Origin: Eikenella longinqua
Lineage (GTDB): Bacteria; Pseudomonadota; Gammaproteobacteria; Burkholderiales; Neisseriaceae
NCBI RefSeq assembly: GCF_001648355.1
Contig: NZ_LXSL01000012.1
Span: 50,820 to 114,819 of the forward strand
DNA length: 64,000 nucleotides
Direction of reading: 5' to 3'
A model generated the notes under the pieces. It was not told the origin of the DNA. It was given only the letters and a program-made list of their open reading frames with translations, and ran no database searches. Shown here in pieces: positions 1 through 8,587 of the stretch. Each line of letters opens with the position of its first letter. Position 1 is the stretch's first letter. Position numbers and translations under genes: made by a program.

Positions 1-628
1 AGAATTGGGCGGTTTTGTCGGGCTTGAGGCTACCTGAAAATACGGCGAGCTTGAGCGGCAGGTTGCTGTCGATGAGGCCTCCCAGGCAGATGACGATGAT
101 GGCGGCGTGGGCGCAGATGTAGCCCCATTTGTTGATACTGCCTTTTTTGGCGGCGATGATGAGGCTGCCGTCGGCGCGTTGCTCGCGGCGCACGGCGAAG
201 CCGGATACTTTCAGGTAGCGTTCGGCGATGTCGGGCTGCGGGGCTTGGCTGAGCTGGGTGCTGTGTTTCATCGCGGCCAAGGAGCGGGCGGAGGCGTTGA
301 TGCGGAAGCCGCGCATTTCGCGCAGGAAGGGCGGGATGTTGCGCCAGAGGCACAGGCCGGTGGAGAGGATGAGGAAGGCGAGGATGGCCACAAACCATGG
401 CGCGGAATATACGTCGTAGAGGCCGAGGAAGCGGAAAATCTGGTGCCAAAACGGGCCGAATTCCACCAAATAGGCCACTTCGGATTGGTTTTGCTGCAAC
501 ACCGTGCCGATCACGGAAGCGAGCGCCAGCAGCGAAAGCAGCGCCACGGCGAAACGCATGGAGCTGAGGAAGGCAAACCAAGGCCGCCGCAACAGCGGGG
601 TTTGGGCGGGGGCGGGCGGGGTACTCAT
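1..628 (-). CDS. resB: Cytochrome c biogenesis protein ResB, N-terminal part (runs off left edge)
   Basis: The first 209 codons are present; the start ATG is at 628 and the gene continues beyond position 1. ResB (Ccs1) with CcsA forms the System II haem-delivery and ligation machine in the cytoplasmic membrane that matures c-type cytochromes. The visible part shows a membrane segment near residues 20-40, a second near 60-80 and a third about 160-180, with the motif LRRPWFAFLSSMRFAV typical of the ResB start. A DUS near position 30 is read in frame as SGSLK. The neighbouring cytochrome c4 gene at 1819-2457 is a likely client, and the same neighbourhood (engB, cytochrome c4, resB) is known in Neisseria. 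The start is fixed by this motif. The partner ccsA would lie to the left, outside the window. Confidence 0.9.
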   Translation of the reverse strand, partial: MSTPPAPAQTPLLRRPWFAFLSSMRFAVALLSLLALASVIGTVLQQNQSEVAYLVEFGPFWHQIFRFLGLYDVYSAPWFVAILAFLILSTGLCLWRNIPPFLREMRGFRINASARSLAAMKHSTQLSQAPQPDIAERYLKVSGFAVRREQRADGSLIIAAKKGSINKWGYICAHAAIIVICLGGLIDSNLPLKLAVFSGSLKPDKTAQF

Positions 629-719
629 AAACCGAAAATCCGGCCGGGCGGAAAAGGGATAAAATAATGGAATTATACCTGATTTAGCGCAAACTTTCGG
701 CGGATTTGCAGAGAAGGGA

Positions 720-763
720 AAGGCTACCTGAAAAGTGGTTTTCGCTTTTTCAGGTAGCCTTTG
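720..763 (-). terminator. Inverted DUS pair between PepSY gene and resB
   Basis: Two DUS copies in opposite orientation separated by a short AT-containing loop can form a hairpin just after the PepSY gene stop at 785. In Neisseriaceae such pairs commonly act as transcription terminators. Activity here is inferred. Confidence 0.55.
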
Positions 764-784
764 TGCGCTAGGCGGGCAAGGGGG

Positions 785-1147
785 TTAATCGTCGGGGTCG
801 AATTTGGAGGAGAGGATGCGGCCGCTGCGGGCATCCACGATCACTTCGTAGTCGCCGCGGCGGGCGTCTAAATCCACTTCATACACGCGGCGGCCGCGCC
901 AGGTGGTGAAATCCACGTCGGTAACGCGGGCGCGGGTGTGGCGGGCGGCGATGTTGGCGGCGCGGGCGCTGGAAATGTAGCCTTGGCGCGTGCGGTTGGC
1001 TTGGGCGCGCTGCGGGCGGTGTTGCTGTGCGTGGCTGCCATGGTGGTGATGGTGGTCATCATGGTCGTGGCGGTCGGCCAGGGCGGGCAGGGAGACGGCC
1101 ATCAGGGTGGCGGCGAGCAGCAGCAGGGAGGGTTTGCGTGCGGGCAT
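785..1147 (-). CDS. Small periplasmic PepSY-domain protein with His-rich linker
   Basis: 120 residues. A clear signal peptide (residues 1-24, ending SLPALA) is followed by a His/Asp-rich stretch (about residues 25-42) that could bind metal, and then a PepSY-like domain from about residue 55 to the end, ending in a typical YEVIVDARSGRILS pattern. PepSY domains are usually secreted or membrane modules of unclear role, some inhibiting proteases. An AAAGGA ribosome-binding site precedes the ATG. It follows the BOF-domain gene in the same direction, separated by a DUS pair, so the two may be expressed separately. Function beyond the domain cannot be read from the sequence. Confidence 0.8.
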   Translation of the reverse strand: MPARKPSLLLLAATLMAVSLPALADRHDHDDHHHHHGSHAQQHRPQRAQANRTRQGYISSARAANIAARHTRARVTDVDFTTWRGRRVYEVDLDARRGDYEVIVDARSGRILSSKFDPDD

Positions 1148-1187
1148 GGGCGTCCTTTCGGTTGGGGTGTGGCAAACAAAGGGAAAG

Positions 1188-1246
1188 GCTACCTGAAAAT
1201 GTTTTAGCGCTGCGCAGAAACTCGCGAAGCTCGTTTTCAGGTAGCC
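1188..1246 (-). terminator. Inverted DUS pair with internal repeat element
   Basis: Opposed DUS copies flank a stretch resembling TTTTAGC..GCAGAAACTCGCGAAGCTCG, the second repeat family of this window. It lies directly after the BOF gene stop (1259) and could end its transcript. Confidence 0.5.
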
Positions 1247-1258
1247 TGCCGGGGATGA

Positions 1259-1612
1259 TTACTGGATGCGGGTAACGGCTTTCACGTCCACTTCGGTGTG
1301 GCGCCATTCTTGGTCGATTTCGGCTTCGAGGCGCACTTTGTCGCGCGGGGTGATGTTCAGGCCGCGCCATACGTCGTCGTCGATTTCCACTTCGATGGCG
1401 CCGCTGGCGTCGCGGAAGATGTAGTGTTCGCGGCGCACTTGGCGTTCGATGCGGCCTTCGAGGGTAACGCGGGCGTCGTCGGGCAGGCCGCGCAGGTCGG
1501 CCACGCGGCTAACGGCGGGCTGGGCGGCGGCGGGCTGGCCGTTTTCGGAGAAGCCGGCGGAGGCGGTGGCGGATACGGCCAAGAGGGCGGTGAGGAGCAG
1601 AGCGTTTTTCAT
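1259..1612 (-). CDS. YgiW/YdeI-type BOF-domain periplasmic protein
   Basis: 117 residues with a signal peptide (about 1-19, ending ASA) and one OB-fold of the bacterial BOF type: the core runs from VTLEGRIERQV through HYIFRDASGAIEVEIDDDVW to KVRLEAEIDQEW. YgiW/YdeI proteins in enterobacteria are linked to stress and cationic-peptide tolerance; some sit beside qseBC two-component genes. Here a two-component pair lies about 4 kb away, not adjacent. The start has a strong AAGGAAAA ribosome-binding site. It sits between cytochrome c4 and the PepSY gene, all on the minus strand. Confidence 0.82.
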   Translation of the reverse strand: MKNALLLTALLAVSATASAGFSENGQPAAAQPAVSRVADLRGLPDDARVTLEGRIERQVRREHYIFRDASGAIEVEIDDDVWRGLNITPRDKVRLEAEIDQEWRHTEVDVKAVTRIQ

Positions 1613-1818
1613 GATGTTTTCCTTTTTTGAGGTGGGAGGTTTAAAAAGTGGGCAACGGGTGTTGCCCTTGATTTGATGGTTCGCATTATAGGGAGGGTGG
1701 TTTAGCTGAAAATTAGGGAAGTGGAAAGTTTTGTAAACCTGCTAAAGGCTACCTGAAAAATAAAACGGCCGTATCCGGGGGGGGATACGGCTGTTGGCTG
1801 CGGGCAAGGGGCTAAGGT

Positions 1819-2457
1819 TTAGTGCAGGCCTTGGATGAAGTTGCCCACGGCGTCCATTTCTTCGTTGCTCATGCGCTTGGCGATGTCGCCCATGATGGTG
1901 TTGCCGCGCAGGCCGCTCTGGTAGGCGCGCAGTTGGTCTACGATGTAGGATTTGTGCTGGCCGGCCAGGCGCGGGTAGGCCACGGTGCTTTCTTGCTGGG
2001 TTGTGTTGCCCGGGATGCCGGCGCCGCCTGGGCCGTGGCACGACATGCAGGCGGGAATGCCGCGCGAGGCGATGCCGCCGCGGAACAGGCGCGCGCCCAG
2101 TTCGGGGTTTTCTTTGGGGTTGGTTTCGCCGGATTTGGGAATCTGGCGGTAGAAATAGGCGGCCACGTTGGCAATATCCTGCTCGCTCAGGTTTTCCACC
2201 AGGGGGCGCATGGTTACGGCGGCGCCGGTGTTGCGCTGGCCGGCCTTGATGGCCAGGGTTTGCTGGATGCTATAGGCCGGATGCTGGCCGGAAAGGCGCG
2301 GATACATGGCGATGTTGGTGTTGCCGTCGGCGCCGTGGCAGGCGGCGCACACGGTGTCGGCAATCTGTTTGCCGCGGGCGGCGTCGGCAGCGGGCGGCGC
2401 GGCCAGGGCGAAACCGGAAACGGCCAGCAGGAGGCCGGCAAGGGTAGTGTGTTTCAT
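1819..2457 (-). CDS. Di-haem cytochrome c4
   Basis: 212 residues, signal peptide 1-19, then two cytochrome c domains each with one haem-binding motif: CAACH near residue 38 and CMSCH near residue 137. Length and two-domain layout match the c4 family, periplasmic electron carriers that pass electrons from the bc1 complex to terminal oxidases. A GGAG ribosome-binding site precedes the start. It is divergent from engB. The nearby resB product is expected to help attach the haems. A DUS lies between its stop and the BOF gene. Confidence 0.93.
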   Translation of the reverse strand: MKHTTLAGLLLAVSGFALAAPPAADAARGKQIADTVCAACHGADGNTNIAMYPRLSGQHPAYSIQQTLAIKAGQRNTGAAVTMRPLVENLSEQDIANVAAYFYRQIPKSGETNPKENPELGARLFRGGIASRGIPACMSCHGPGGAGIPGNTTQQESTVAYPRLAGQHKSYIVDQLRAYQSGLRGNTIMGDIAKRMSNEEMDAVGNFIQGLH

Positions 2458-2594
2458 GAATATGCTCCGAATCAGCGGGGCGCTGTTTGCCGCGCCCTCC
2501 CAAATACTCTGTTTTCCAACCGGGCAGCCCGATTGAAACCGATATTGTTATAAACGTGGTATTCTATACTAAATTTTACTTTTTGTTCCAGCTT

Positions 2595-3254
2595 ATGCCG
2601 CTTTTTAGAAACGCCGAATTCTTCACCACGGTAAACCACCTCAAAGACCTGCCGAATACGCCCGCCGAAATCGCCTTCGTGGGGCGCAGCAACGCCGGGA
2701 AATCCAGCGCCATCAACACGCTCACCGGCCACACGCGCCTGGCCTTCGTGTCGAAAACCCCGGGCCGTACCCAGCACATCAACTTCTTCCGCCTCGCCAA
2801 CGGCTGCTACATGGCCGATTTGCCCGGCTACGGCTACGCGCAAGTGCCCGAAGCCGTGCGCGCGCATTGGATTCAGCTGCTCGGCGGTTACCTGCAAACC
2901 CGCCCCCAGCTGATCGGGCTGGTGCTGGTGATGGACGCGCGCCACCCGCTCAAAGAACTCGACAAACAAATGCTGGATTTTTTTGCCGCCACCGGCAAGC
3001 CCGTGCATATTCTGTTGTCGAAAGCCGACAAACTTTCCAAAAACGAGCAAATCAAAACCCTCGCCGCCGTGCGCCGCGCACTCCAGCCCTTTGCCGAGCG
3101 GCAGGCCGTGGGCGTGCAGCTGTTTTCCAGCCTGAAAAAGCAGGGCATGGAAGAAGTGGACGAAGTGGTGGCCGGATGGTTTGCGCAATGGCAGGCGGCG
3201 CACGGGCTACCTGAAAACGGGCCGGCCGCCGCCAACGAAGAAGAGGCTACCTGA
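2595..3254 (+). CDS. engB: Ribosome biogenesis GTP-binding protein EngB (YsxC/YihA)
   Basis: 219 residues from the ATG at 2595; an open frame extends upstream but homology to neisserial EngB (MPLFRNAEFFTTVNHLKDLP) fixes this start. P-loop GRSNAGKS (G1), DLPGYG (G3) and SKAD (G4) are all present. EngB is a small essential GTPase acting in large-subunit assembly. Two DUS copies lie at its end: one is read in frame as GLPENG, the second supplies the last codons and stop (Ala-Thr-TGA at 3249-3254). No strong ribosome-binding site is seen. It is divergent from cytochrome c4; a TATACT at 2565-2570 is a plausible -10 element. Confidence 0.95.
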   Translation: MPLFRNAEFFTTVNHLKDLPNTPAEIAFVGRSNAGKSSAINTLTGHTRLAFVSKTPGRTQHINFFRLANGCYMADLPGYGYAQVPEAVRAHWIQLLGGYLQTRPQLIGLVLVMDARHPLKELDKQMLDFFAATGKPVHILLSKADKLSKNEQIKTLAAVRRALQPFAERQAVGVQLFSSLKKQGMEEVDEVVAGWFAQWQAAHGLPENGPAAANEEEAT

Positions 3255-3420
3255 AAAATCCAAAAAGAAAGGGAGCGGCCAATTTTCCACGCTAAAGGGC
3301 AGGCCAACTTTGAATGATGCCGCACCCGCATTTTCAGGTAGCCTCAGCCAAGGCCGCCAAGGGCTACCTGAAACCTGCCTAGCACCGCGCCGCTTAAACT
3401 TTCCCAACAATATTTCAGGG

Positions 3421-3432
3421 TATAATCCTGCA
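3421..3432 (+). promoter_or_regulatory. TATAAT -10 element immediately before tsaE
   Basis: A perfect TATAAT at 3421-3426 lies six bases upstream of the tsaE ATG (3433). With the usual spacing, transcription would start at the A of the ATG, giving a leaderless message. No good -35 hexamer is evident. Confidence 0.45.
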
Positions 3433-3912
3433 ATGGACAAGCTTTCCCTCTTCCTCAACGGCGAATCCGCCACCGAAGCCCTCGCCGCCCGCATTGCGCC
3501 CGATTTGGCCGCGCCGCTGGTGTTGTGGCTCGAAGGCGATTTGGGCGCCGGCAAAACCACGCTGGTGCGTGCCGTGCTGCGCCGCCTGGGGCACACCGGC
3601 GCGGTGAAAAGCCCCACCTACGCCATTGTGGAAAGCTACGAGCCGGGCGGCCTGGCGGTACATCATTTCGATTTATACCGCTTTGCCTCGCCCGAAGAAT
3701 GGGAAGACGCCGGGCTCGACGATTTATTCGCCGCCCCCGCCGTCCACTTCATCGAATGGCCGCAGCGCGCCGCAGGCTTCGTGCCCGAGGCCGACCTCTC
3801 CATCGCCCTGCAAATGCAAGGCGGTGGCCGCATCTGCACCCTTAGCGCCGCTTCCGAAAAAGGCAAACAACTCCTCGCATTATGGCAAAACTTACCCGCC
3901 GAACTTTCCTAA
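3433..3912 (+). CDS. tsaE: tRNA threonylcarbamoyladenosine biosynthesis ATPase TsaE
   Basis: 159 residues. Walker A GDLGAGKTT at about residues 37-45, followed by KSPTYAIVE and HFDLYR, the signature of the TsaE (YjeE) family. TsaE works with TsaB, TsaD and TsaC to make t6A37 in ANN-decoding tRNAs. The ATG at 3433 is chosen because the family starts shortly before this point, although the frame is open upstream. There is no Shine-Dalgarno sequence and a TATAAT ends six bases earlier. The 3' end overlaps amiC by 31 bases, implying co-transcription, a known neisserial and proteobacterial pairing. Confidence 0.94.
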   Translation: MDKLSLFLNGESATEALAARIAPDLAAPLVLWLEGDLGAGKTTLVRAVLRRLGHTGAVKSPTYAIVESYEPGGLAVHHFDLYRFASPEEWEDAGLDDLFAAPAVHFIEWPQRAAGFVPEADLSIALQMQGGGRICTLSAASEKGKQLLALWQNLPAELS

Positions 3913-5159
3913 CCCACAGCGCCGCCGGCCTGCTGCTCTTGAGCATCACGCCCACCGGCGAAGCACACGCCGCGCCACAATTTGTGGCCGTGCGCATGTG
4001 GCCGGCCTCCTCCTACACCCGCGCCACGCTCGAATCCACCCGCCCGCTGCAACACAAATACTTTCTGCTGGATAACCCGCGCCGCCTGGTGGTGGACATC
4101 CAAGGCGCCAGCCTCGACGGTGTGGTGCAGAGCCTGCCGCAGAAGCTGAGCCGCAACGACCCGTATGTGGCCGGTATCCGCGTGGGGCAGTTCAATCCCG
4201 ACACCATCCGCGTGGTGATGGATTTGAAAACCGCCGTCAATCCGCAAGTGTTCGCACTCGCGCCGGTGGCCAATTTCAAACACCGCCTGGTGATCGACCT
4301 CTATCCCACGCAGGCCGTGGCGCTAGCGCAGGAAGCCAACGACCCGCTGATGGCGCTCCTGCAAGACTACACCAACGGCCGCATCCGCCAAGACGGCACC
4401 GCCACCGCGCAGGCGCAAACCAGCGTGCCGCCGGTGCAGAACCATGCCGCCAACACGCGGCGCGGCAACCGCAGGCTGGTGGTGATGCTCGACCCCGGCC
4501 ACGGCGGCGAAGATTCCGGCGCGGTCGGCCCCAGCGGCCTGCGCGAGAAAGACGTGGTGCTTTCCATTGCACGCGAGGCCAAGCGCGAAATGGAACGGCT
4601 CGGCTACCAGGTATACATGACGCGCAACGAAGACGTGTTTATCCCGCTGGGCGTGCGCGTGGCCAAGGCGCGCAGCCGCAAGACCGATATTTTCATTTCG
4701 ATTCATGCCGATGCCTTCACCACGCCGCAGCCGCGCGGCACCGGCGTGTATGCCCTCAGCCGCGGCCGCGCTACCAGTGCCGCCGCCCGCTGGCTGGCGC
4801 AGTCGCAAAACGCTTCCGACCAAATCGGCGGCATCCGCGTGAGCGGCAACCGGCAGGTGGACCATACCTTGTTTGACCTGGTGCAAACCGCCACCATCAA
4901 CGACAGCCTGCGCTTGGGCAAATCGGTGCTGGATGAAATGGGCAAAATCAACCGCCTGCACAAAGGCCATGTGGACCAGGCCGGTTTTGCCGTGCTCAAA
5001 GCGCCGGATATTCCTTCGATTTTGGTGGAAACGGCCTTCATCTCCAACCCCACCGAGGAGCGGATGCTGGCCAGCAGCCAGTTCCGCCAAAAAGCCGCCC
5101 GCGCGATTACTGCTGGCGCGCAACGCTATCTGGCCACGGCGGTGGTGGTGCGGCGTTAG
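3882..5159 (+). CDS. amiC: N-acetylmuramoyl-L-alanine amidase AmiC with Tat signal
   Basis: 425 residues. The N-terminus LTRRTFLTHSAAG is a twin-arginine signal, so the enzyme is exported folded. An AMIN domain (about residues 35-145) targets it to the septum, and an Amidase_3 catalytic domain occupies about 195-415: DPGHGGEDSGA (zinc His), SIHADAF (second zinc His) and VETAFISN (catalytic Glu). It cleaves peptide stems from murein so daughter cells can separate. It overlaps tsaE by 31 bases and is followed by a perfect DUS hairpin. Confidence 0.95.
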   Translation: MAKLTRRTFLTHSAAGLLLLSITPTGEAHAAPQFVAVRMWPASSYTRATLESTRPLQHKYFLLDNPRRLVVDIQGASLDGVVQSLPQKLSRNDPYVAGIRVGQFNPDTIRVVMDLKTAVNPQVFALAPVANFKHRLVIDLYPTQAVALAQEANDPLMALLQDYTNGRIRQDGTATAQAQTSVPPVQNHAANTRRGNRRLVVMLDPGHGGEDSGAVGPSGLREKDVVLSIAREAKREMERLGYQVYMTRNEDVFIPLGVRVAKARSRKTDIFISIHADAFTTPQPRGTGVYALSRGRATSAAARWLAQSQNASDQIGGIRVSGNRQVDHTLFDLVQTATINDSLRLGKSVLDEMGKINRLHKGHVDQAGFAVLKAPDIPSILVETAFISNPTEERMLASSQFRQKAARAITAGAQRYLATAVVVRR

Positions 5160-5184
5160 CGGCAGCGGTATTTTGTGTCAAATT

Positions 5185-5230
5185 AAAAGGCTACCTGAAA
5201 ATGTGTGGGAACATTTTCAGGTAGCCTTTT
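5185..5230 (+). terminator. DUS hairpin terminator after amiC
   Basis: A perfect 20-base stem starting AAAAGGCTACCTGAAAATGT (5185-5204) pairs with 5211-5230 across a six-base loop and is followed by a T-rich stretch. A DUS inverted repeat doubling as a terminator, 26 bases after the amiC stop. Confidence 0.75.
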
Positions 5231-5391
5231 TGTGCTTCGGCGGTAGCGGCGGGCAGGCTGGTTTGGATGGTTGGGGCGGGTGGTTTTCGCTTCGTGGAAG
5301 CCGGTGTTTTAGCTTCGCTGAAGCTGGCGCTTTCAGGTAGTCTTTGTTGGATGGAAGGCTACCTGAAAATTTTGCTGGTGATTAAAGACGG

Positions 5392-6705
5392 TTAGCCGAG
5401 ATGGCTTTTGCTGAGGTAAACGCTGACGAGCAGGCCGCTGGGGAAGCGGGGGCTGTTGGAAAGCTCGATGCGGCCGCCGTGGCGTTCGGCGATGGTGCGG
5501 GCGATGGAGAGGCCGAGGCCGGTGCCTTCTTGGCCGCTGCCGAGAATGCGGTAGAAGGGGTCGAACACGCGGCTGCGTTCGGCGGGGGGGATGCCGGAGC
5601 CGTTGTCTTCGATGCGCAGGATGATGTGGCCGGGGGTTTCGGCGGCGGAGAGGTCGATTTGGCTGCCGGCGGGGGTGTAGCGGATGGCGTTGTCGGTGAG
5701 GGTTTTGACGAGGGTGTAGAGCTCGGCTTGGTTGGCGTGGAAGATGGGGTCGGCGGGGCTGGCTACGCCGAGGTCTTGCTGTTTGGCTTCGGCGAGGGGG
5801 TGGAGGTCTTCAATCACGCTGCGGAAGAGGGCTTGGCTGCTGAGGAGGGCTTTGGGGCGCTGGGCTTCGGGGGCTTGGGCGCGGGTGAGGGAGAGGAGCT
5901 GCTCAAGCAGATGGCGGTTGCGGCGGATGCCTTGCAGGAGGGTGGCGAGCTGGCCGGCGGCGGGCTCGGGCAGGGGCTGGGCGGCGAGGCGTTCGGCTTG
6001 CAGGGAGAGGGCGGTCATGGGGCTGCGTAGTTCGTGGGCGGCATCGGCGATGAAGCGTTGCTGCTGCTGCATGGCGGCTTCGGTGCGGGCGAGCAGGTGG
6101 TTGATGGCGCGGATGAAGCCGCGGATTTCGTGGGGCTGGCCGGCTTCGGGCAGGGGGGTGAGGTCGGCGCTGGGGCGGGTGTCGAGGCTTTGGGAGAGGC
6201 GGCGCACGGGTTGCATGGTGCGCTGGACGATGAGGATGGTGAGGAGGATGGAGAGGGGGGCGAGCAGGAGCAGGGGCAGGGCGCTGCTCCAGGCGGCGTG
6301 TTCGGCCATGTCTTCGCGGAATTCGTTTTCTTGCAAGACGGCGATGGGGCCTTGGGGGGTGTGGCGGATGTAGGCGCGGTAGGTGTCGCTGTCGCCGGGC
6401 TCTTGGAAGGTGTGGAGGCCTTCGGGGAGGTTGGGGGGGAGGGTGATGTGTTCGTCGTCTTTGTCTTGATGATGCGCGCGGGCTTGCTCGCCGGCGGGGG
6501 TTTGGATGCGGATGTGGGCATCGCGCTGGCTTTCGGTGTTTTCAGGTAGCCTTTGGGGGTCGATGTGGGCGGCGATTTGGCGCAGGAGGTCGTCTTGGAG
6601 CTTGTGGGTGCTGCGGTAGCTGTCGTAGAAGGAGAAGCCGCCGGCGATGAGGGCGGCGGCGAGGCGCAGCTGGAGGGAGTGGCGGAAGGGGAGGGGGAGC
6701 TTCAT
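5392..6705 (-). CDS. Sensor histidine kinase of a two-component system
   Basis: 437 residues. Transmembrane segments at about 11-27 and 141-160 bracket a periplasmic sensor region. HAMP-like linker about 160-210, H-box IADAAHELRSP with phosphoacceptor His224, N-box LTDNAIRYTP, and G-boxes DNGSGIP and GTGLGLSIA. A DUS is read in frame as RLPENTE near residue 52. The layout resembles QseC/PmrB-type kinases. It follows its response regulator by 84 bases, so they form an operon. The signal sensed cannot be deduced. Confidence 0.9.
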   Translation of the reverse strand: MKLPLPFRHSLQLRLAAALIAGGFSFYDSYRSTHKLQDDLLRQIAAHIDPQRLPENTESQRDAHIRIQTPAGEQARAHHQDKDDEHITLPPNLPEGLHTFQEPGDSDTYRAYIRHTPQGPIAVLQENEFREDMAEHAAWSSALPLLLLAPLSILLTILIVQRTMQPVRRLSQSLDTRPSADLTPLPEAGQPHEIRGFIRAINHLLARTEAAMQQQQRFIADAAHELRSPMTALSLQAERLAAQPLPEPAAGQLATLLQGIRRNRHLLEQLLSLTRAQAPEAQRPKALLSSQALFRSVIEDLHPLAEAKQQDLGVASPADPIFHANQAELYTLVKTLTDNAIRYTPAGSQIDLSAAETPGHIILRIEDNGSGIPPAERSRVFDPFYRILGSGQEGTGLGLSIARTIAERHGGRIELSNSPRFPSGLLVSVYLSKSHLG

Positions 6706-6789
6706 GGGGTTTGGGTGTTTTGAAACTTTTAATATGCTGATTTTGGGCGGCTTGCGGGTTTCAGGTAGCCTGATGGGGGGTTTGCGGGT

Positions 6790-7467
6790 TTAGTCGGGCT
6801 GGGGCTCTTTGGGCACCATCCAGCCGACGCCGCGAATGTTTTTGATGTGTTCTTTGCCGATTTTTTTGCGCAGGGCGTGGATGAGGTAGTCGATGGCGTT
6901 GCTTTCCACTTCTTCGCCCCAGCCGTAGATTTTGTCTTCGAGGCTGCTGCGGGAGAGGATGGTGCCGGGGCGTTGGAGCAGGGCTTCGAGGATGGCGAAT
7001 TCTTTGTTGCTGAGGATGACGGGCTCGCTTTGGCCGGCGATGTGCACTTGGTGGGCGGCGGGATGGAGGGTGAGGGCGCCGTTGCCGGGGGCAGGGTTGG
7101 CCTGGCGGTGGTGGCGGCGCAGGATGGCGCGGATGCGGGCTTGCAGCTCGGCCATGTCGAAGGGTTTCACTAGGTAGTCGTCGGCGCCGCCGTCGAGGCC
7201 GGATAGGCGGCTGTGGAGGTCGTCGCGGGCGGTGAGGATGAGCACGGGGGTGGGGTTGCCGCTGCCGCGCAGTTGCTGCAATACGCTGAGGCCGTCTTGG
7301 CCGGGCAGGCCGAGGTCGAGCAGGATGAGGTCGTAGCTTTGGCTTTTGAGGGCGGCGGTGGCGCTGTGGCCGTTGTCGAGCCAATCGACGGCGTGGCCGC
7401 TGTCGCGGAGGCTGCCGGCTACGGCTTCGGCGATCATGGTGTCGTCTTCGATGAGGAGGAGGCGCAT
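6790..7467 (-). CDS. OmpR-family response regulator (QseB/PmrA-like)
   Basis: 225 residues. Receiver domain with acidic pocket EDD (7-9), phosphoacceptor Asp51 in LLDLGLPG, Thr79 and Lys101 in LVKPFD; a winged-helix DNA-binding domain from about 125 to 220 with the GVGWM wing. It heads an operon with the kinase at 5392-6705. Sequence resembles the QseB/PmrA branch, but target genes are unknown. The YgiW-like gene at 1259 belongs to a family regulated by such systems in enterobacteria; a link here is only an inference. Confidence 0.92.
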   Translation of the reverse strand: MRLLLIEDDTMIAEAVAGSLRDSGHAVDWLDNGHSATAALKSQSYDLILLDLGLPGQDGLSVLQQLRGSGNPTPVLILTARDDLHSRLSGLDGGADDYLVKPFDMAELQARIRAILRRHHRQANPAPGNGALTLHPAAHQVHIAGQSEPVILSNKEFAILEALLQRPGTILSRSSLEDKIYGWGEEVESNAIDYLIHALRKKIGKEHIKNIRGVGWMVPKEPQPD

Positions 7468-7527
7468 GGTGGGAGGCTACCTGAAAAAGATGGCGGCAGT
7501 ATAGCAGGGGTGAATTAGCTGAAAATT

Positions 7528-7569
7528 AGGCTACCTGAAAATAGGGCGGCTGGATTTTTCAGGTAGCCT
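7528..7569 (-). terminator. Inverted DUS pair after the SirB2-like gene
   Basis: Opposed DUS copies separated by about 13 bases, located just past the stop of the gene at 7591-7962 and upstream of the response regulator. Confidence 0.6.
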
Positions 7570-7590
7570 GTTGGCTGAATCGGGTGGGCG

Positions 7591-7962
7591 TTAAAACAGG
7601 GGTTTGTAGGTGGCGAGCCAGTAGATGAGGCCGAGGCAGGCCATCGAGAGGGCGTAGCCGAGCCACCATTTGCCGGAGCGCGGCGGGCTTTTGAGGCAGA
7701 ACATGCCGAGAAAAATATACACCACCACTAAAATCAGCTTCACGCCGAGCCAGTTGGCGTTGCCGAAGGGGGTGTAGCGGGTAAGGGCGATCAACATCAT
7801 GCCGGTGAAGAGCAGCAGGGTGTCGTTGATGTGCGGCAGGAAGCGCAGCACTTTGGGCACGGGGCGCTGCGGGCGGGCGGTGCGCAGCCAGAAGCGGAGG
7901 TTGAACAGGATAACGGTGATGATCACGAACAGCAGGTGGCTGTGTTTGACGATGGGGTACAT
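7591..7962 (-). CDS. SirB2 family membrane protein
   Basis: 123 residues, almost entirely four hydrophobic helices (about 8-25, 45-62, 70-88, 100-117). The pattern MYPIVKHSHLLFVIIT with FLPHINDTLLLFTG matches SirB2 family proteins, small inner-membrane proteins without an established biochemical role. A GGAG ribosome-binding site lies at the right distance from the ATG. It is flanked on both sides by DUS pairs, so it is probably a single-gene transcript. Confidence 0.82.
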   Translation of the reverse strand: MYPIVKHSHLLFVIITVILFNLRFWLRTARPQRPVPKVLRFLPHINDTLLLFTGMMLIALTRYTPFGNANWLGVKLILVVVYIFLGMFCLKSPPRSGKWWLGYALSMACLGLIYWLATYKPLF

Positions 7963-8062
7963 GGCGGCTCCGGTGGTGTTTGTGTGTGGGTGTTTTAGTT
8001 GGCAGGCGGAAGGCTACCTGAAAGTATGAGAACAGCCAATAGCCCTTTGGGGTGAAATGGGG

Positions 8063-8103
8063 AAGGCTACCTGAAAATATGGCGGGTATTTTCAGGTAGC
8101 CTT
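8063..8103 (-). terminator. DUS hairpin after the gene at 8111-8551
   Basis: A perfect 17-base stem made of two opposed DUS copies with a seven-base loop, starting eight bases beyond the stop codon at 8111. Confidence 0.65.
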
Positions 8104-8110
8104 TTCGGCA

Positions 8111-8551
8111 TTACCAATCGTGGTCAAGGCAGCCGCGTTCGTCGGCGAGGCGGTAGGCGGCGTCGAGCTGGGCCTGCATGGTGGGCGGCAGGGCTTCGCG
8201 TTCGCCTGTGCGGTAGCGTTTCCAGTAGGGCGAGAGGGTGAAGCGGCAGGTTTCGGCCAGCTCGCTCTGTATCATGATGAGGTGGCAAACTGTGTAGGCG
8301 AAAGCGTCTTGCGGGTCGAAGGCGGCCAGTTCGATCACGTCGCCGGGGTAGAAGGCTTGATCTAAACCCAAGCTCACGTAGCCGTTTTGCTCGTGCACGA
8401 TTTGGTGCAGGGCATTGAAGTGGCGCTCTGCTTCCATGCCGTAGTCGAAGCGGCTGATGCGGCGCAGGGTGTCATCGCTGGCTTGTTGGATATAAGGGAA
8501 GAGGGCGGGCGGAAATTCGGGGGCGGATTGGCGTTTTCGTTTTTTAGACAT
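8111..8551 (-). CDS. Hypothetical soluble protein
   Basis: 146 residues, not recognised. A Lys/Arg-rich start (MSKKRKRQ) is followed by a mixed helical region containing FDYGMEAERHFNALHQIVHEQNGYVSL and an acidic end. No signal peptide, no membrane segment and no catalytic motif are visible. It lies 36 bases after the methyltransferase gene in the same direction and is likely co-transcribed. Composition is like its neighbours, so it looks native. Confidence 0.65.
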   Translation of the reverse strand: MSKKRKRQSAPEFPPALFPYIQQASDDTLRRISRFDYGMEAERHFNALHQIVHEQNGYVSLGLDQAFYPGDVIELAAFDPQDAFAYTVCHLIMIQSELAETCRFTLSPYWKRYRTGEREALPPTMQAQLDAAYRLADERGCLDHDW

Positions 8552-8587
8552 AGGGTTTGAGCTTGGATGAAGTTGCCGTTTCAGATT

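Noticed and set aside
2487..2594. Longer EngB N-terminus from an upstream start
   Set aside because: The extra 36 residues are unlike any EngB and overlap the promoter region shared with cytochrome c4.
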